DNA of 64,000 nucleotides, from positions 149,436 through 213,435 of the forward strand of contig CANJPQ010000002.1 in NCBI GenBank assembly GCA_947476275.1, in the 5' to 3' direction. Position 1 is the first letter of the stretch; each line of letters opens with the position of its first letter. Shown here one piece after another: positions 55,228 through 63,859 of this stretch. The translations under genes were made by a program, and so were the position numbers. The DNA is from Fidelibacterota bacterium (GTDB lineage: Bacteria; Pseudomonadota; Alphaproteobacteria; Rhodospirillales; Rhodospirillaceae). The notes beneath the pieces are model-generated. The model saw nothing but the letters and a program-made list of their open reading frames with translations. It ran no database searches and had not been told where the DNA came from.

Positions 55228-55617
55228 CTAGCTGATTCCGACGCGGGCGGCTTTGGAGACGCCGAAGCCGTCCATGCCGATGTGCCACTGCACCGCGACC
55301 ACAGCGCCTTTGACCGGCTGCAGCAGGGCCAACGTCATCGCCGCGCCCGCAGGCAGCAACGATACCATCTGCAGCCAGATCGCCGGCGCGAAGGAGACTT
55401 CGACCCAGTAGGCTGCCGACAGCATGATGTGGCCGACGATCGAGACCACGATATAGGCCGGGAAGTCGTCGGCGCGGTGATGGTGAAGTTCCTCGCCGCA
55501 GGTCTCGCAAGCCTCGGCCACCTTGAGGTACTTGGCGAACATCCGACCCTCTCCGCACGCCGGGCAGCGACCGGCAAGGCCGCGCGTGATGGCGGTAACG
55601 ACGGGCGGGGTGGACAT
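55228..55617 (-). CDS. DUF983 protein, second copy
   Basis: The protein has 129 aa. It has the same layout as the cox-linked DUF983: CxxC pairs in RCPACGEG and ACETCGEEL, then two TM helices (FPAYIVVSIVGHIMLSAAYWVEV; MVSLLPAGAAMTLALL). It is less similar at the C-terminus. It lies away from the cox operon and converges on the hydrolase with a 3-nt gap. Confidence 0.88.
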   Translation of the reverse strand: MSTPPVVTAITRGLAGRCPACGEGRMFAKYLKVAEACETCGEELHHHRADDFPAYIVVSIVGHIMLSAAYWVEVSFAPAIWLQMVSLLPAGAAMTLALLQPVKGAVVAVQWHIGMDGFGVSKAARVGIS

Positions 55618-55654
55618 CGCGGACTCCTCCTGCGGATGAGCGCGCGCAGTATAC

Positions 55655-56224
55655 TCAGCCGAAGGACGGCGGGGTTGCCTTTAGGTATGCAATTTCATCA
55701 GGCGTGCTTTGCCGCCCGAGCACGGCGTTGCGATGCGGAAATCGCCCAAATCGGCGAATGATCGCAGCATGTTGGTCGGCATAGTCGGCTGCACGTGCAT
55801 CGCCCAGCGCGCCCATCAACGCAAGGCTTCGCTCTTGGTCCGCCATCGCTTCGCTGTGCTCGAATGGCAGATAAAAAAACATCCGCTGCACGCGTGAGAC
55901 CTGCTGATCGTATCCACGCGCCACGGCCGTCTCTGCGACCTTAAGCGCCTGCGCGTCGCTCTCGAAGGCGCGCGCGGTGCCGCGGAACATATTGCGCGCG
56001 AATTGGTCGAGCACAATGGTCAGCGCAAGCGCGCTCGGTGCCGAATTCTCCCATGCCGCAAGCTTGCCCGCACGCGCTTGATCATGGTCGGCCCCAAACA
56101 ATTGCGTGATCGCGCGGTCGAAGGACGCGTCGGTCTTGAACCACTGAGGCCGGGCGCTCTCGGGATTGGGACCGAACCAAAAGGACAGAACGGCGTTTAC
56201 ACGCGGATCGGGGGAGTTCGTCAT
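55655..56224 (-). CDS. DUF924 family protein
   Basis: The protein has 189 aa. Family signature: VLSFWFGPNPESARPQWFKTDASFD, LTIVLDQFARNMFRGTARAFESD, RMFFYLPFEHSEAMADQERS and RFGRFPHRNAVLGRQSTPDEIAYL. All-helical cytosolic protein related to a eukaryotic TPR-like fold. Biochemical role unknown. Divergent from the DUF6134 gene by 60 nt. Confidence 0.92.
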   Translation of the reverse strand: MTNSPDPRVNAVLSFWFGPNPESARPQWFKTDASFDRAITQLFGADHDQARAGKLAAWENSAPSALALTIVLDQFARNMFRGTARAFESDAQALKVAETAVARGYDQQVSRVQRMFFYLPFEHSEAMADQERSLALMGALGDARAADYADQHAAIIRRFGRFPHRNAVLGRQSTPDEIAYLKATPPSFG

Positions 56225-56284
56225 GGAATAACCTTAATCTAGCGTATTCTCGCTGTCAGGTTCCGTCGCGTCCATTGAGGTTCC

Positions 56285-56962
56285 ATGCGTCTTTCGATGC
56301 TGTTTCTGGTCTTATTCGGGCTGAGTGCACACGCGCAGGAGCCGCTGTCGCATGCACCGCACGATCCATTCGCGCTGTACGGCGATACGCTCCAATTCGA
56401 CGTGTACCGCAAGGGCACGCGCATCGGTCAATACCAGTCAAAGTTCTCGCGCCGCGACAACGCACTGGTGATCGAAAGCCGGATGGATCTGGCGGTGAAA
56501 GTCGCGTTCATCGTTGCCTATCGCTACCACTACACTGCCGTTGAGATGTGGTCCGACGGGAAACTCTGGGCGATCGATTCAAGCGTCAACGATGACGGTA
56601 CCCCGAAGTCGGTCACCGCGCGCCGCGAAGGCGACATCATCAAGATCACGGGCGGAAAAAAAGGCCCGGCGAGCGCGCCTGTGAGCATCGTGCCGACGAC
56701 CCACTGGAATCCCGATCAGCCGCTGGCGCCTTTGACCCTCGATACCCTCGACGGCGTGGTGCGTCATGGGCCGGCGACCAAGCTCGGCGTGGAGCAGGTG
56801 ATGGCTGCGGGTAAGTCGGTTGAAGCCGAGCACTACCGCTATCTCGGCGAACTCAGCAATACCGAAGTCTGGTACGCCAATGGCCATTGGGTGCGCATGC
56901 AGTTCACGAGCCGGAAGGACGGCTCGGTGGTGGAGTTCCGCTGCGTAAAGTGCGGCGTGTAG
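56285..56962 (+). CDS. DUF6134-type secreted protein
   Basis: The protein has 225 aa. A signal peptide ends AHAQEP (about 18). The mature domain has FDVYRKGTRIGQYQSKFSR, MDLAVKVAFIVAYRYHY, DDGTPKSVTARRE, PTTHWNP and a C-terminal FRCVKCGV with a CxxC pair. This matches secreted DUF6134 proteins often encoded beside the DUF1365/CFA/DUF3833 operon. It converges directly on the DUF3833 gene with no intervening base, and its function may relate to the same lipid-modification system. Confidence 0.75.
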   Translation: MRLSMLFLVLFGLSAHAQEPLSHAPHDPFALYGDTLQFDVYRKGTRIGQYQSKFSRRDNALVIESRMDLAVKVAFIVAYRYHYTAVEMWSDGKLWAIDSSVNDDGTPKSVTARREGDIIKITGGKKGPASAPVSIVPTTHWNPDQPLAPLTLDTLDGVVRHGPATKLGVEQVMAAGKSVEAEHYRYLGELSNTEVWYANGHWVRMQFTSRKDGSVVEFRCVKCGV

Positions 56963-57538
56963 CTATTCCGCAGCTTGCTGCTGGGGCACGTTGTCTTGGG
57001 CCACGCGCCCATCGGCCTTGCGGAACGCCAGTTGAACCTGGCCGAGTTCAAGGCCCCACTTCGACACCGTCGCGCGATTCAGCAGCACGCCTTGCGGCTG
57101 AAGGAACATCCAATCGTCGAAGTGCACTTTCCAAGTGCTGCTCCCGACCTTCAGGTTCATGTGGTAGTTCCAATTGAGCGCATTGCCGAAGCTACGTCCG
57201 CGCGCGACGCCGATCACGTCACCGGCTGTCCCGGTATAGGTGTTGGTGTCCTGTTTGGTGATCGTCCACACGCGGCGATCCTTCTCGCCGGTCGCGTAGG
57301 TGAAGCGTTCGTCGAGGGTGAGGGTCTTACCGTCCCAGGTCCCGTCGATATCGACGACGAACTGGCTACGCACCTTACCGAAGCGGTCGACAAACATGCC
57401 CCAGGCGGTCGTTTTTCCCGCGAAATAGTCCTCAAGCGCAAAGCGCGGCTGAGTATTGGCGAAATCTTCCGGTTTCATCGTGCTGCATCCGGTGAGGATC
57501 AGCAGAACCACCGCGGCTAGACCGTGCTTGCCCGCCAT
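56963..57538 (-). CDS. DUF3833 lipoprotein
   Basis: The protein has 191 aa from ATG 57538. The lipobox is LILTGC. Domain hallmarks are KPEDFANTQPRFALEDYFAGKTTAWGMFVDRFGKV (core phrases LEDYFAGKTTAWG, DRFGKV), DERFTYATGEKDRRVW and WNYHMNLKV. DUF3833 genes accompany DUF1365 and CFA-like genes in ChrR-type regulons. It overlaps the MFS stop region by 22 nt, and a longer frame upstream is discarded because the lipoprotein signal begins at 57538. Confidence 0.88.
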   Translation of the reverse strand: MAGKHGLAAVVLLILTGCSTMKPEDFANTQPRFALEDYFAGKTTAWGMFVDRFGKVRSQFVVDIDGTWDGKTLTLDERFTYATGEKDRRVWTITKQDTNTYTGTAGDVIGVARGRSFGNALNWNYHMNLKVGSSTWKVHFDDWMFLQPQGVLLNRATVSKWGLELGQVQLAFRKADGRVAQDNVPQQQAAE

Positions 57539-58866
57539 CGATGTTCCCGCCTCTCCAGTCGCTTGCGGATAGCCCTTTGTCTCGTGGGGGTAAGTGGAAA
57601 CGCCCAGACCAGTGCCACCGCAATCATCTTTAGTACGACGGGCACCCACGCATAGATCACCGTCAGTGCAACCACAGCGCGGACACTATTCACGACGTCC
57701 GTTTTGAACCCAAATGCGGCAAGCACGGGGAAGGCGATGCCTACAGCGAACGCGAGCGCAAGCTTGGTGGACATGCTCCACAGGGCGAAGAACAACCCCG
57801 CCCGCTGCTGTCCGTGGCGAAAAGTGTCGTAGTCCACGACATCCGCCTGCAGGGCGGGCGGCAGGGCCAGATCGGCGCCGAGCCCGATGCCGGTCAGCAG
57901 GCAGATGACGCCGAACGCCCAGACCTGTCCCGGCGCCAGCAGCGGCACGACGGCGAAGGCCGCGCAGGTGAGGATCATAGCCGCGCACCAGGCGCGATGT
58001 TTGCTCCACCGCGCGCTCACGCGTAGCCACACCGGGATCGCCGCGACGGCGGCGATGAAATAGATCAGGATCATCGCGCTGCGTTGGCCCTGGTCGGCGC
58101 GCAGACCATGCTCCAGATACAGCAGGAACAAGGCGGACGGGATGCCGTTCGCCAATCCGTTCACGAACCACGCCAGCACCAGCCGCAAGAAAGGGCGATT
58201 GTCGCGCAAGGCCCGAACAAGAGCTGCAAACGGCATTCGCGTGTCCTGCGCCGCCGGCGCAACCGTGCCTTCCGGCACCCGCCAGAGCAGCAGCGCGAAG
58301 AACGGCAGGCCGAGGAGCGCCGCGGTCCAGGAGATGGCGGCCAGCGCCTCGCTTTCCGGGCGTCCCATTCCCGCCGCTACCGCCGGGATGGCGCCAGCAA
58401 CGACGATGCCGAGCAGCATGATGCCTTCGCGGATGCCCGTGATTCGTGACCGCTCATCATAGTCGCCGCTGAGTTCCGCCCCCCAGGCGGTGTAGGGGAT
58501 CGTCACCAGCGTCCAGCCGAAATAGAGCAGCAGCGACCAGACAATGAGATAGCCGACAGTCACGTCTGCGGGCGGCTGGAACAATTTCACCAGCGCAAAG
58601 CCACCGATCAGGGCGCCCACCGCGATCCACGGCTTGCGCCGGCCCCATCGGGTGGGAAAGCGGTCGCTGAGTGCACCGATGATCGGATCGATCACCACAT
58701 CGAGGCTGCGGGAGATCAGCAGGGCAAGCCCGGCGGCATTGAGTCCAAGTGCTGCGCCATAAACCGCGGGCAAGAAGACGTAGGCCGGAATGGTCGGCAT
58801 CGCGAGTGCGAAGCCGGGTAAGCCGTACAGGATCAGGAGCGAAAGCGGGCGCCGGGGCGAGGTCAG
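57517..58866 (-). CDS. MFS transporter (GPH/sugar-symporter type), probable CTG start
   Basis: Twelve TM helices, with LDVVIDPIIGALSDRFPTRWGRRKPWI marking the GPH family (core DPIIGALSDR, GRRKPW). The first ATG (58800) begins in the middle of helix 1. The frame stays open 22 codons further, giving SLLILYGLPGFALA, the family's normal first helix. In that stretch (to an in-frame TAA at 58881) there is no ATG, GTG or TTG. The CTG at 58866 forms CTGA with the cfa-like stop, so I take it as the start (449 aa). Substrate unknown; a lipid-precursor role is possible. Confidence 0.85.
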   Translation of the reverse strand: MTSPRRPLSLLILYGLPGFALAMPTIPAYVFLPAVYGAALGLNAAGLALLISRSLDVVIDPIIGALSDRFPTRWGRRKPWIAVGALIGGFALVKLFQPPADVTVGYLIVWSLLLYFGWTLVTIPYTAWGAELSGDYDERSRITGIREGIMLLGIVVAGAIPAVAAGMGRPESEALAAISWTAALLGLPFFALLLWRVPEGTVAPAAQDTRMPFAALVRALRDNRPFLRLVLAWFVNGLANGIPSALFLLYLEHGLRADQGQRSAMILIYFIAAVAAIPVWLRVSARWSKHRAWCAAMILTCAAFAVVPLLAPGQVWAFGVICLLTGIGLGADLALPPALQADVVDYDTFRHGQQRAGLFFALWSMSTKLALAFAVGIAFPVLAAFGFKTDVVNSVRAVVALTVIYAWVPVVLKMIAVALVWAFPLTPTRQRAIRKRLERREHRWRASTV

Positions 58867-60074
58867 CTTTTCACCAGCTTAAATTGGCCGACATTGATGG
58901 CGTTCGCGCGGAAGCCGCCTTCGCAGTAGGCTAGGTACATCTCCCACATGCGGCGGAACCGATCGTCAAAGCCGAGCGGCTCGATCTTATGCCACGCGCC
59001 AAGAAATCGGTCACGCCACTGGCGCAAGGTGCGGGCATAGCTCTGACCGAACAGGTCGGCGCCCGCCATGTGCAGCCGCGCATCGGCGACCTGGGCTTTC
59101 AGCACTTCCACCGACGGCAGCATGCCGCCCGGAAAGATGTAGCGCTGAATGAAGTCGGCGCTCTTGCGGTAGGACTCGAAGCGGTTCTCGGCGATGGTGA
59201 TGATCTGCAGCGCCGCGGCGCCACCTTGCACCAGCCGCTCGCGGATCATGCCGAAATAGCGCGGCCAATGGGATTCGCCGACCGCCTCGAACATCTCGAT
59301 GGAGGCGATGCGGTCGAAGGTGCCTTGGACGTCGCGATAGTCCTGCAGGCGCAATTCCACCTTGTCGGCGATACCTTCGCGCTGCATGCGGGCGCCGGCA
59401 AATTTCAGCTGCTCAGTGGACAGCGTGAGCCCGGTCAGGCGGCAGCCGTAGGTCTTGACGGCGTATTCCGCAAAGCCACCCCAGCCGAAGCCGACCTCAA
59501 GCAGATGATGCTCCGGCTTCAGGTCAAGCAGCTGCGCGATGCGCTTGTACTTCTCCACCTGTCCTTCGGTGAGCGATTGATCGGGTTTGTCGAAGTAGGC
59601 CGAGGAGTAGGTCATCGTTGGATCGAGCCACTGGAGATAGAATTCGTTGCCCAGATCGTAATGCGCAGCGATGTTGCGCCGACTGCCGCGCTTTGAGTTG
59701 TCGCGCAGCAAGTGGGCGAAGCGATGGATCAGTCGCGGCATCAGGCCCTGAAGCTTAGACAGATTCCAACTTTCGTGGTTGCGGACCGCGAGTTCGACGA
59801 CGTCGGCCAGGTTTGGGCTGTCCCAGTCGCCGTCGAGATAGCTCTCGACGAAGCCAAGATCGCCTTCGGCCATGAGCCGTCTGATTGCGCGCCAATGTCG
59901 CACATTGATCACCGCGTGAGGGCCGTGCGTGGTTTCACTGGAGATCTCATAGGTCGATCCGTCCGGCATGCTCACGGTGGCACGTCCGGTGACCAGGCGG
60001 CTGACGATGTTCAGCGTCGCCTGAATCAGACGATTGCCGCGGCGTGGCGCAGAGGTGATGGCGATATCGCTCAT
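58863..60074 (-). CDS. Cyclopropane-fatty-acid-synthase-like phospholipid methyltransferase
   Basis: The protein has 403 aa from ATG 60074 (GGAG 6 nt upstream). SAM motif I is LLEVGFGWGGFAEYA. CFA-family phrases are AAHYDLGNEFYLQWLDPTMTYSSAYF (core HYDLGNEFY, MTYSSAYF), SIEMFEAVGE and FIQRYIFPGGMLPS. In an RpoE-ChrR setting beside DUF1365 and a flavoprotein, it most resembles the enzymes that methylate cis-vaccenoyl phospholipids on the way to furan fatty acids, rather than making a cyclopropane. That assignment is inference from context. Confidence 0.9.
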   Translation of the reverse strand: MSDIAITSAPRRGNRLIQATLNIVSRLVTGRATVSMPDGSTYEISSETTHGPHAVINVRHWRAIRRLMAEGDLGFVESYLDGDWDSPNLADVVELAVRNHESWNLSKLQGLMPRLIHRFAHLLRDNSKRGSRRNIAAHYDLGNEFYLQWLDPTMTYSSAYFDKPDQSLTEGQVEKYKRIAQLLDLKPEHHLLEVGFGWGGFAEYAVKTYGCRLTGLTLSTEQLKFAGARMQREGIADKVELRLQDYRDVQGTFDRIASIEMFEAVGESHWPRYFGMIRERLVQGGAAALQIITIAENRFESYRKSADFIQRYIFPGGMLPSVEVLKAQVADARLHMAGADLFGQSYARTLRQWRDRFLGAWHKIEPLGFDDRFRRMWEMYLAYCEGGFRANAINVGQFKLVKS

Positions 60075-60121
60075 TGGGCACTCCAAACACTCAAACTTGC
60101 TGATGTGCGTCTCGCGCGGAC

Positions 60122-60946
60122 TTAAAGCGGCGCTGCGATGACGCTGACCGGCTCCGTCGGCGGATTCGGCCGGTGCACCAGCGGTACCCCCTTGAGCCAT
60201 AACTTTAGGGCCTCCCAATGAATTCCGCCAATGACCTTTAGCGTGAGCAACGGAAAGGCGAGGAAGGAGCCGAGGGCGGAGGAACGCGATAACTCGCGGC
60301 GTGCCCCGCTGAACGACGCAAACAGTAGTGTGCCGTCTTGATCAGTTTCGTGAATCGCCACGCTCAAAGTATCGCCAGGCGGACGGACGCGAAAATGGTA
60401 GGTCGTGTCCATGGCAATGAAAGGGGAAACGTAAAGGCGTTTCTCGCAGGACTGCCGGACTGTGCCGTCCACGAAATCACGCACGGGGAAAAGATAGGTG
60501 TGGCGCTCTTTGAACGTGTTTGTGACCTCATAGAGCACCGCCACCAGTTGCTCTCCTGCGTCGGTTCGTCGATAGCAGAAAAATACACTGAGGGGATTGA
60601 ACACATAGCCAGCGACACGCGGATAGCACATCAGGCGGATCGGACCGCCGGCGATGTCGATGCCCGCCTGGAGGAGATGGTGTTCCACCCAGGGCCGCAA
60701 GGGCGTGTCGGTGCCGGGGCCGTGGTCGCAGTCGTGGAAGCTCAGCAGATTGAATCGGTTATAGCCGAAGCCCGGCAAATCGCGCCCAAGGGTGGGAAGC
60801 TCGTCGAGATCGAGCACGAACGAATAAACCTTGTAGCTCAGCTTGTGGCGGCGCGGACGCGTCCGCCGATGCATCACGGTCCCCGCATACACGCCCGATG
60901 CCCAAGGCGGCGTGGACGTGGAATCCCGAACGGCGGCGTGCGTCAC
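60122..60946 (-). CDS. DUF1365 family protein
   Basis: The protein has 274 aa. Family signature: YAGTVMHRRTRPRRHKLSYKVYSFVLDLDELP (core HRRTRPRRH, FVLDLDEL), FGYNRFNLLSFHDCDHG, MCYPRVAGYVFNPLSVFFCY and ALYEVTNTFKERHTY-like text. DUF1365 accompanies the flavoprotein and CFA-like gene in many proteobacteria. Biochemical function unproven. Its ATG overlaps the flavoprotein stop (ATGA), and 47 nt separate it from the methyltransferase. Confidence 0.93.
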   Translation of the reverse strand: MTHAAVRDSTSTPPWASGVYAGTVMHRRTRPRRHKLSYKVYSFVLDLDELPTLGRDLPGFGYNRFNLLSFHDCDHGPGTDTPLRPWVEHHLLQAGIDIAGGPIRLMCYPRVAGYVFNPLSVFFCYRRTDAGEQLVAVLYEVTNTFKERHTYLFPVRDFVDGTVRQSCEKRLYVSPFIAMDTTYHFRVRPPGDTLSVAIHETDQDGTLLFASFSGARRELSRSSALGSFLAFPLLTLKVIGGIHWEALKLWLKGVPLVHRPNPPTEPVSVIAAPL

Positions 60947-62277
60947 GCCGCGGCCTCGATCGTTGGGTGGATGTGAATACGCCCGGATTCATCGGCCACA
61001 TCCCAAGGACGGCGCATCTTGCCCAACGCTTCGCCGACGGCCAAGCCGGCTTGCAGTCCGTCCTCGTGGAAACCATGGCCGAAGTACGCGCCGCAAAACC
61101 ATGTCCGGTTTGCGCCCTGCAGTGACCATAACTCCTGCTGCGCATCCAGCGCTGCCAAATCGAAGATCGGATGATCGTATTCGAACGATGCGATCTGTTT
61201 GGCCGGCGTGACGTGCGGGTTCAGCGTCACGAACAGCTGATTGTCCGGCGCGATGTTCTGCAGCATGTTCATCCAATAGGTCAGGCAGACCAGACGCGAA
61301 TCAGTATCGCCCGAGGCGGAGATATAGTTCCAGCTCGCCCAGGCGGAACGTCGTTTGGGCATGAACGCGACGTCGCGGTGCAGCACGGCGAAGTTGCGCT
61401 CGTAGCGGATTGCGCCAAGGAGCTTGCGCTCTTGGACGCTCGGATCGCTCAGCATCGCCAGCGCTTGGTCGCTGTGGGCTGCGATCACCACGTCGTCGAA
61501 GGTTTCCGTATGCCCGCCCGCGACGGAGACCTCGACCCGGTTGTGGAAACGACGCACGCCGACGACAGGACAATTCAAACGGATGCGGTCCGCGAAGTCC
61601 GCGGTGAGCCGCTGGACATAGGCGCGGCTGCCGCCGGTGACCGTGCGCCATTGGGGACGTCTGCTGTTGCGGGTCTCGAGCAGGCCGTGATTCTTGAAGA
61701 ATCGCACGAAGGCGGCGAGGGGATACCCGCGCATGTCTTTCAGCGACGCCGACCAGATCGAACTGCCGATGGGCAGCAGATGATCGCGCAGGAACCCTTC
61801 GCTGTAGCCTTCTCGGATGAGGTATTCGCCCAGCGTCACGCCGGCGTATTCCGGGCGTGCAACATCGGTCACCGCGTCGCGGTAGAAGCGGATGATGTCG
61901 CGCACCATGTTCCAGAAGCGGGGGCGCACCAGGTTGCGCTTTTGCGCCAACATCGTACGCAGGCTGGTCCCTGAATACTCGAAGTGGCCGTTGTTCACTG
62001 AGGCGGAGAACGACATGTCGCTGAGTTCCGTTGCCACGCCGAGGTGGCGGAACATCGCGGTCAGATTCGGGTAGGTGCGTTCGTTGTAGACGATAAAACC
62101 GGTATCGACCGGCAACTGCCGTCCGTCGCCGGCGTCTACATCAACGGTATTACAGTGTCCGCCGACCCAGTTGGCCTGCTCGAAAATCGTGATGTCATGG
62201 TGCCGGTTCAACAGCCACGCGGCTGCCATCCCCGACACTCCCGTCCCAACGACGGCAATGCGCTTCCGATAACCCAT
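60943..62277 (-). CDS. FAD-dependent amine-oxidase-like flavoprotein (COG2907 type)
   Basis: The protein has 444 aa from ATG 62277. The FAD dinucleotide motif is IAVVGTGVSGMAAAWLLNR, followed by DITIFEQANWVGGHCNTV. Later motifs are VVIAAHSDQALAML and a C-terminal FAD site NRTWFCGAYFGHGFHEDGLQAGLAVGEAL (core GAYFGHGFHEDG). This is the NAD/FAD-binding partner of DUF1365/CFA loci. It may be the desaturase-type step on a methylated acyl chain (inference). First gene of the operon. Confidence 0.92.
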   Translation of the reverse strand: MGYRKRIAVVGTGVSGMAAAWLLNRHHDITIFEQANWVGGHCNTVDVDAGDGRQLPVDTGFIVYNERTYPNLTAMFRHLGVATELSDMSFSASVNNGHFEYSGTSLRTMLAQKRNLVRPRFWNMVRDIIRFYRDAVTDVARPEYAGVTLGEYLIREGYSEGFLRDHLLPIGSSIWSASLKDMRGYPLAAFVRFFKNHGLLETRNSRRPQWRTVTGGSRAYVQRLTADFADRIRLNCPVVGVRRFHNRVEVSVAGGHTETFDDVVIAAHSDQALAMLSDPSVQERKLLGAIRYERNFAVLHRDVAFMPKRRSAWASWNYISASGDTDSRLVCLTYWMNMLQNIAPDNQLFVTLNPHVTPAKQIASFEYDHPIFDLAALDAQQELWSLQGANRTWFCGAYFGHGFHEDGLQAGLAVGEALGKMRRPWDVADESGRIHIHPTIEAAA

Positions 62278-62481
62278 CGCAATTTTTATTAAACCCCCGA
62301 CTCGCAATGCCAAAATTCGTTTAGAGCATTGGATTTATTCACAGAATTCCATGAGTGGTCCCATGGAGGACACGTTTTTCCCTACTTGCACTAGGTCCTC
62401 TGTGTACGTTGATATCCTTTCACTGGTTCAGTGGCGTAACAAGGACGCGTGCCGGCGCGTAAGGCGAAGTATGTCGAGCGG

Positions 62482-62511
62482 TGATCTAAGGTTCGGTTGG
62501 CTGCGTAACAA
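62482..62511 (+). promoter_or_regulatory. Candidate RpoE (ECF) promoter of rpoE-chrR
   Basis: TGATCT at 62482-62487 and TAACAA at 62506-62511 are separated by exactly 18 nt. The layout resembles the TGATC / TAA-type promoters recognised by the Rhodobacter RpoE partner of ChrR, and would start transcription about 20-25 nt before the GTG at 62539. Auto-regulation is expected for this sigma class. No convincing matching site is seen for the divergent flavoprotein operon in 62278-62480. Confidence 0.5.
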
Positions 62512-62538
62512 TGCTAAACCAACTCGCAGCGAGGTCCC

Positions 62539-63195
62539 GTGCCCGCGACCGCTGTCCTCACTCAACCGGAGCCGAACTTCGGTATTGCGCGTGCGCCTAT
62601 TGCCCCAGTTCCGCCGCGGTCCCGGGAACGCGTTATGACTCTTGTTGCGTCCTCCCAAGCCATCGCCATGACCGATCTTCTGGTGAAGATCGCGCGTGAC
62701 CGCGACAAACAGGCTTTCGCCGCCCTGTTCGCTTATTATGCACCCCGGGTGAAGGGCTACCTGATCCGTCAGGGCGCCGACGACGGCACAGCGGAAGAAC
62801 TGGCTCAAGAAGCCCTCCTGACCGCCTGGCGCAAGGCCGATCGATTTGATCCTGCAAAAGCCTCAGCCGGAACTTGGATATTCACCGTAGCCCGAAATCT
62901 CCGCATCGACGCTCTGCGGAAGGGTCGCCGGCCTGAATTCGACCCCGAGGACCCGGCTTTCGTGCCAGATCCCGCGGAATCGCCGGACGCTGCAATCCAA
63001 GCGGATCAAACGCGCGTACGAATTCGAAATGCCATGGCCGATCTGCCAGAGGAGCAGGCAACGGTGATCCGTCTTTCCTTCTTTGAAGACAAACCCCACG
63101 GCGAAATCGCCGAACAGCTTGGCCTTCCGCTTGGCACAGTAAAGTCGCGTTTGCGGCTGGCTATGCGCCGGATCAAAAGTTCGCTTGGAGATTGA
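62539..63195 (+). CDS. rpoE: ECF sigma factor, RpoE of the ChrR-controlled type
   Basis: The protein has 218 aa from GTG 62539, or 186 aa from ATG 62635, which begins closer to the conserved region 2. GAGG precedes the GTG and GGGAA the ATG. Region 2 reads AFAALFAYYAPRVKGYLIRQGA, ELAQEALLTAWRKADRFDP and WIFTVARNLRIDALRKGRRP. Region 4 reads LPEEQATVIRLSFFEDKPHGEIAEQLGLPLGTVKSRLRLAMRRI (core HGEIAEQLGLPLGTVKSRL). Followed at once by chrR. It likely drives the divergent lipid operon under singlet oxygen or similar stress. Confidence 0.93.
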   Translation: MPATAVLTQPEPNFGIARAPIAPVPPRSRERVMTLVASSQAIAMTDLLVKIARDRDKQAFAALFAYYAPRVKGYLIRQGADDGTAEELAQEALLTAWRKADRFDPAKASAGTWIFTVARNLRIDALRKGRRPEFDPEDPAFVPDPAESPDAAIQADQTRVRIRNAMADLPEEQATVIRLSFFEDKPHGEIAEQLGLPLGTVKSRLRLAMRRIKSSLGD

Positions 63196-63197
63196 TT

Positions 63198-63848
63198 ATG
63201 TCCGCCTCCCATCATCCCCCCGAAGATCTTTTGCTGGCCTATGCCGCCGGTTCCCTGGACGAGGCTTCCTCCGTGCTGGTGGCGACCCACCTGGCCCTGT
63301 GCCCCAATTGCCGTCACGACGTGATGCACGCCGAGGCGGTGGCCGGTGAACTCATGGAAGACCTCGTGCCCGTGCAGTTGAATGGAGCAGCGCTCGAGTC
63401 AGCCTTGGCGAACCTGGATGCTGCGCCGGTGGCGGTATCGCGCGTCGCGGCGAAAGCCGTGGACGGAGTGTTGCCCCAGCCGTTGCGCGATTACGTCAGC
63501 GGCGAACTTGTGAACGCGAAGTGGCAATGGAAGGGCTTTGGCGTGCAGTACGCACCGCTGATGACCGATCCCTCGGGCAATAAGCTCGGCCTTCTCAGGG
63601 TCGCGGCGGGCGTGCGCGTACCGCATCACGGCCACTCCGACGACGAACTGACGATGGTGCTATCCGGCGGCTATTCGAGCGAGCTCGGCGCGTTTGCTCG
63701 CGGCGATATCGAATTCGCCGACGAAGAAGTGAAGCACCAGCCGGTGGCGGACGAGGACGGCCCGTGCCTGTGCCTCGTCGTTACGCGTGGGCCATTGAAG
63801 CCCACCGCCATTGTAGCTAGCTGGTTGATGCCGCTGTTGGCGTTCTAG
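63198..63848 (+). CDS. chrR: ChrR-type zinc anti-sigma factor with cupin domain
   Basis: The protein has 216 aa. I chose ATG 63198 (GGAG 7 nt upstream). From it, the N-terminal zinc ligands fall at H6, H31, C35 and C38, the same numbering as in Rhodobacter ChrR. The C-terminal cupin carries H144-x-H146, E150 and H180, matching that family's second metal site. It sequesters the sigma factor until singlet oxygen or organic hydroperoxide disrupts the complex. A TTG at 63192 overlapping the sigma stop is the alternative start. Confidence 0.93.
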   Translation: MSASHHPPEDLLLAYAAGSLDEASSVLVATHLALCPNCRHDVMHAEAVAGELMEDLVPVQLNGAALESALANLDAAPVAVSRVAAKAVDGVLPQPLRDYVSGELVNAKWQWKGFGVQYAPLMTDPSGNKLGLLRVAAGVRVPHHGHSDDELTMVLSGGYSSELGAFARGDIEFADEEVKHQPVADEDGPCLCLVVTRGPLKPTAIVASWLMPLLAF

Positions 63849-63859
63849 CGAACGAACTA

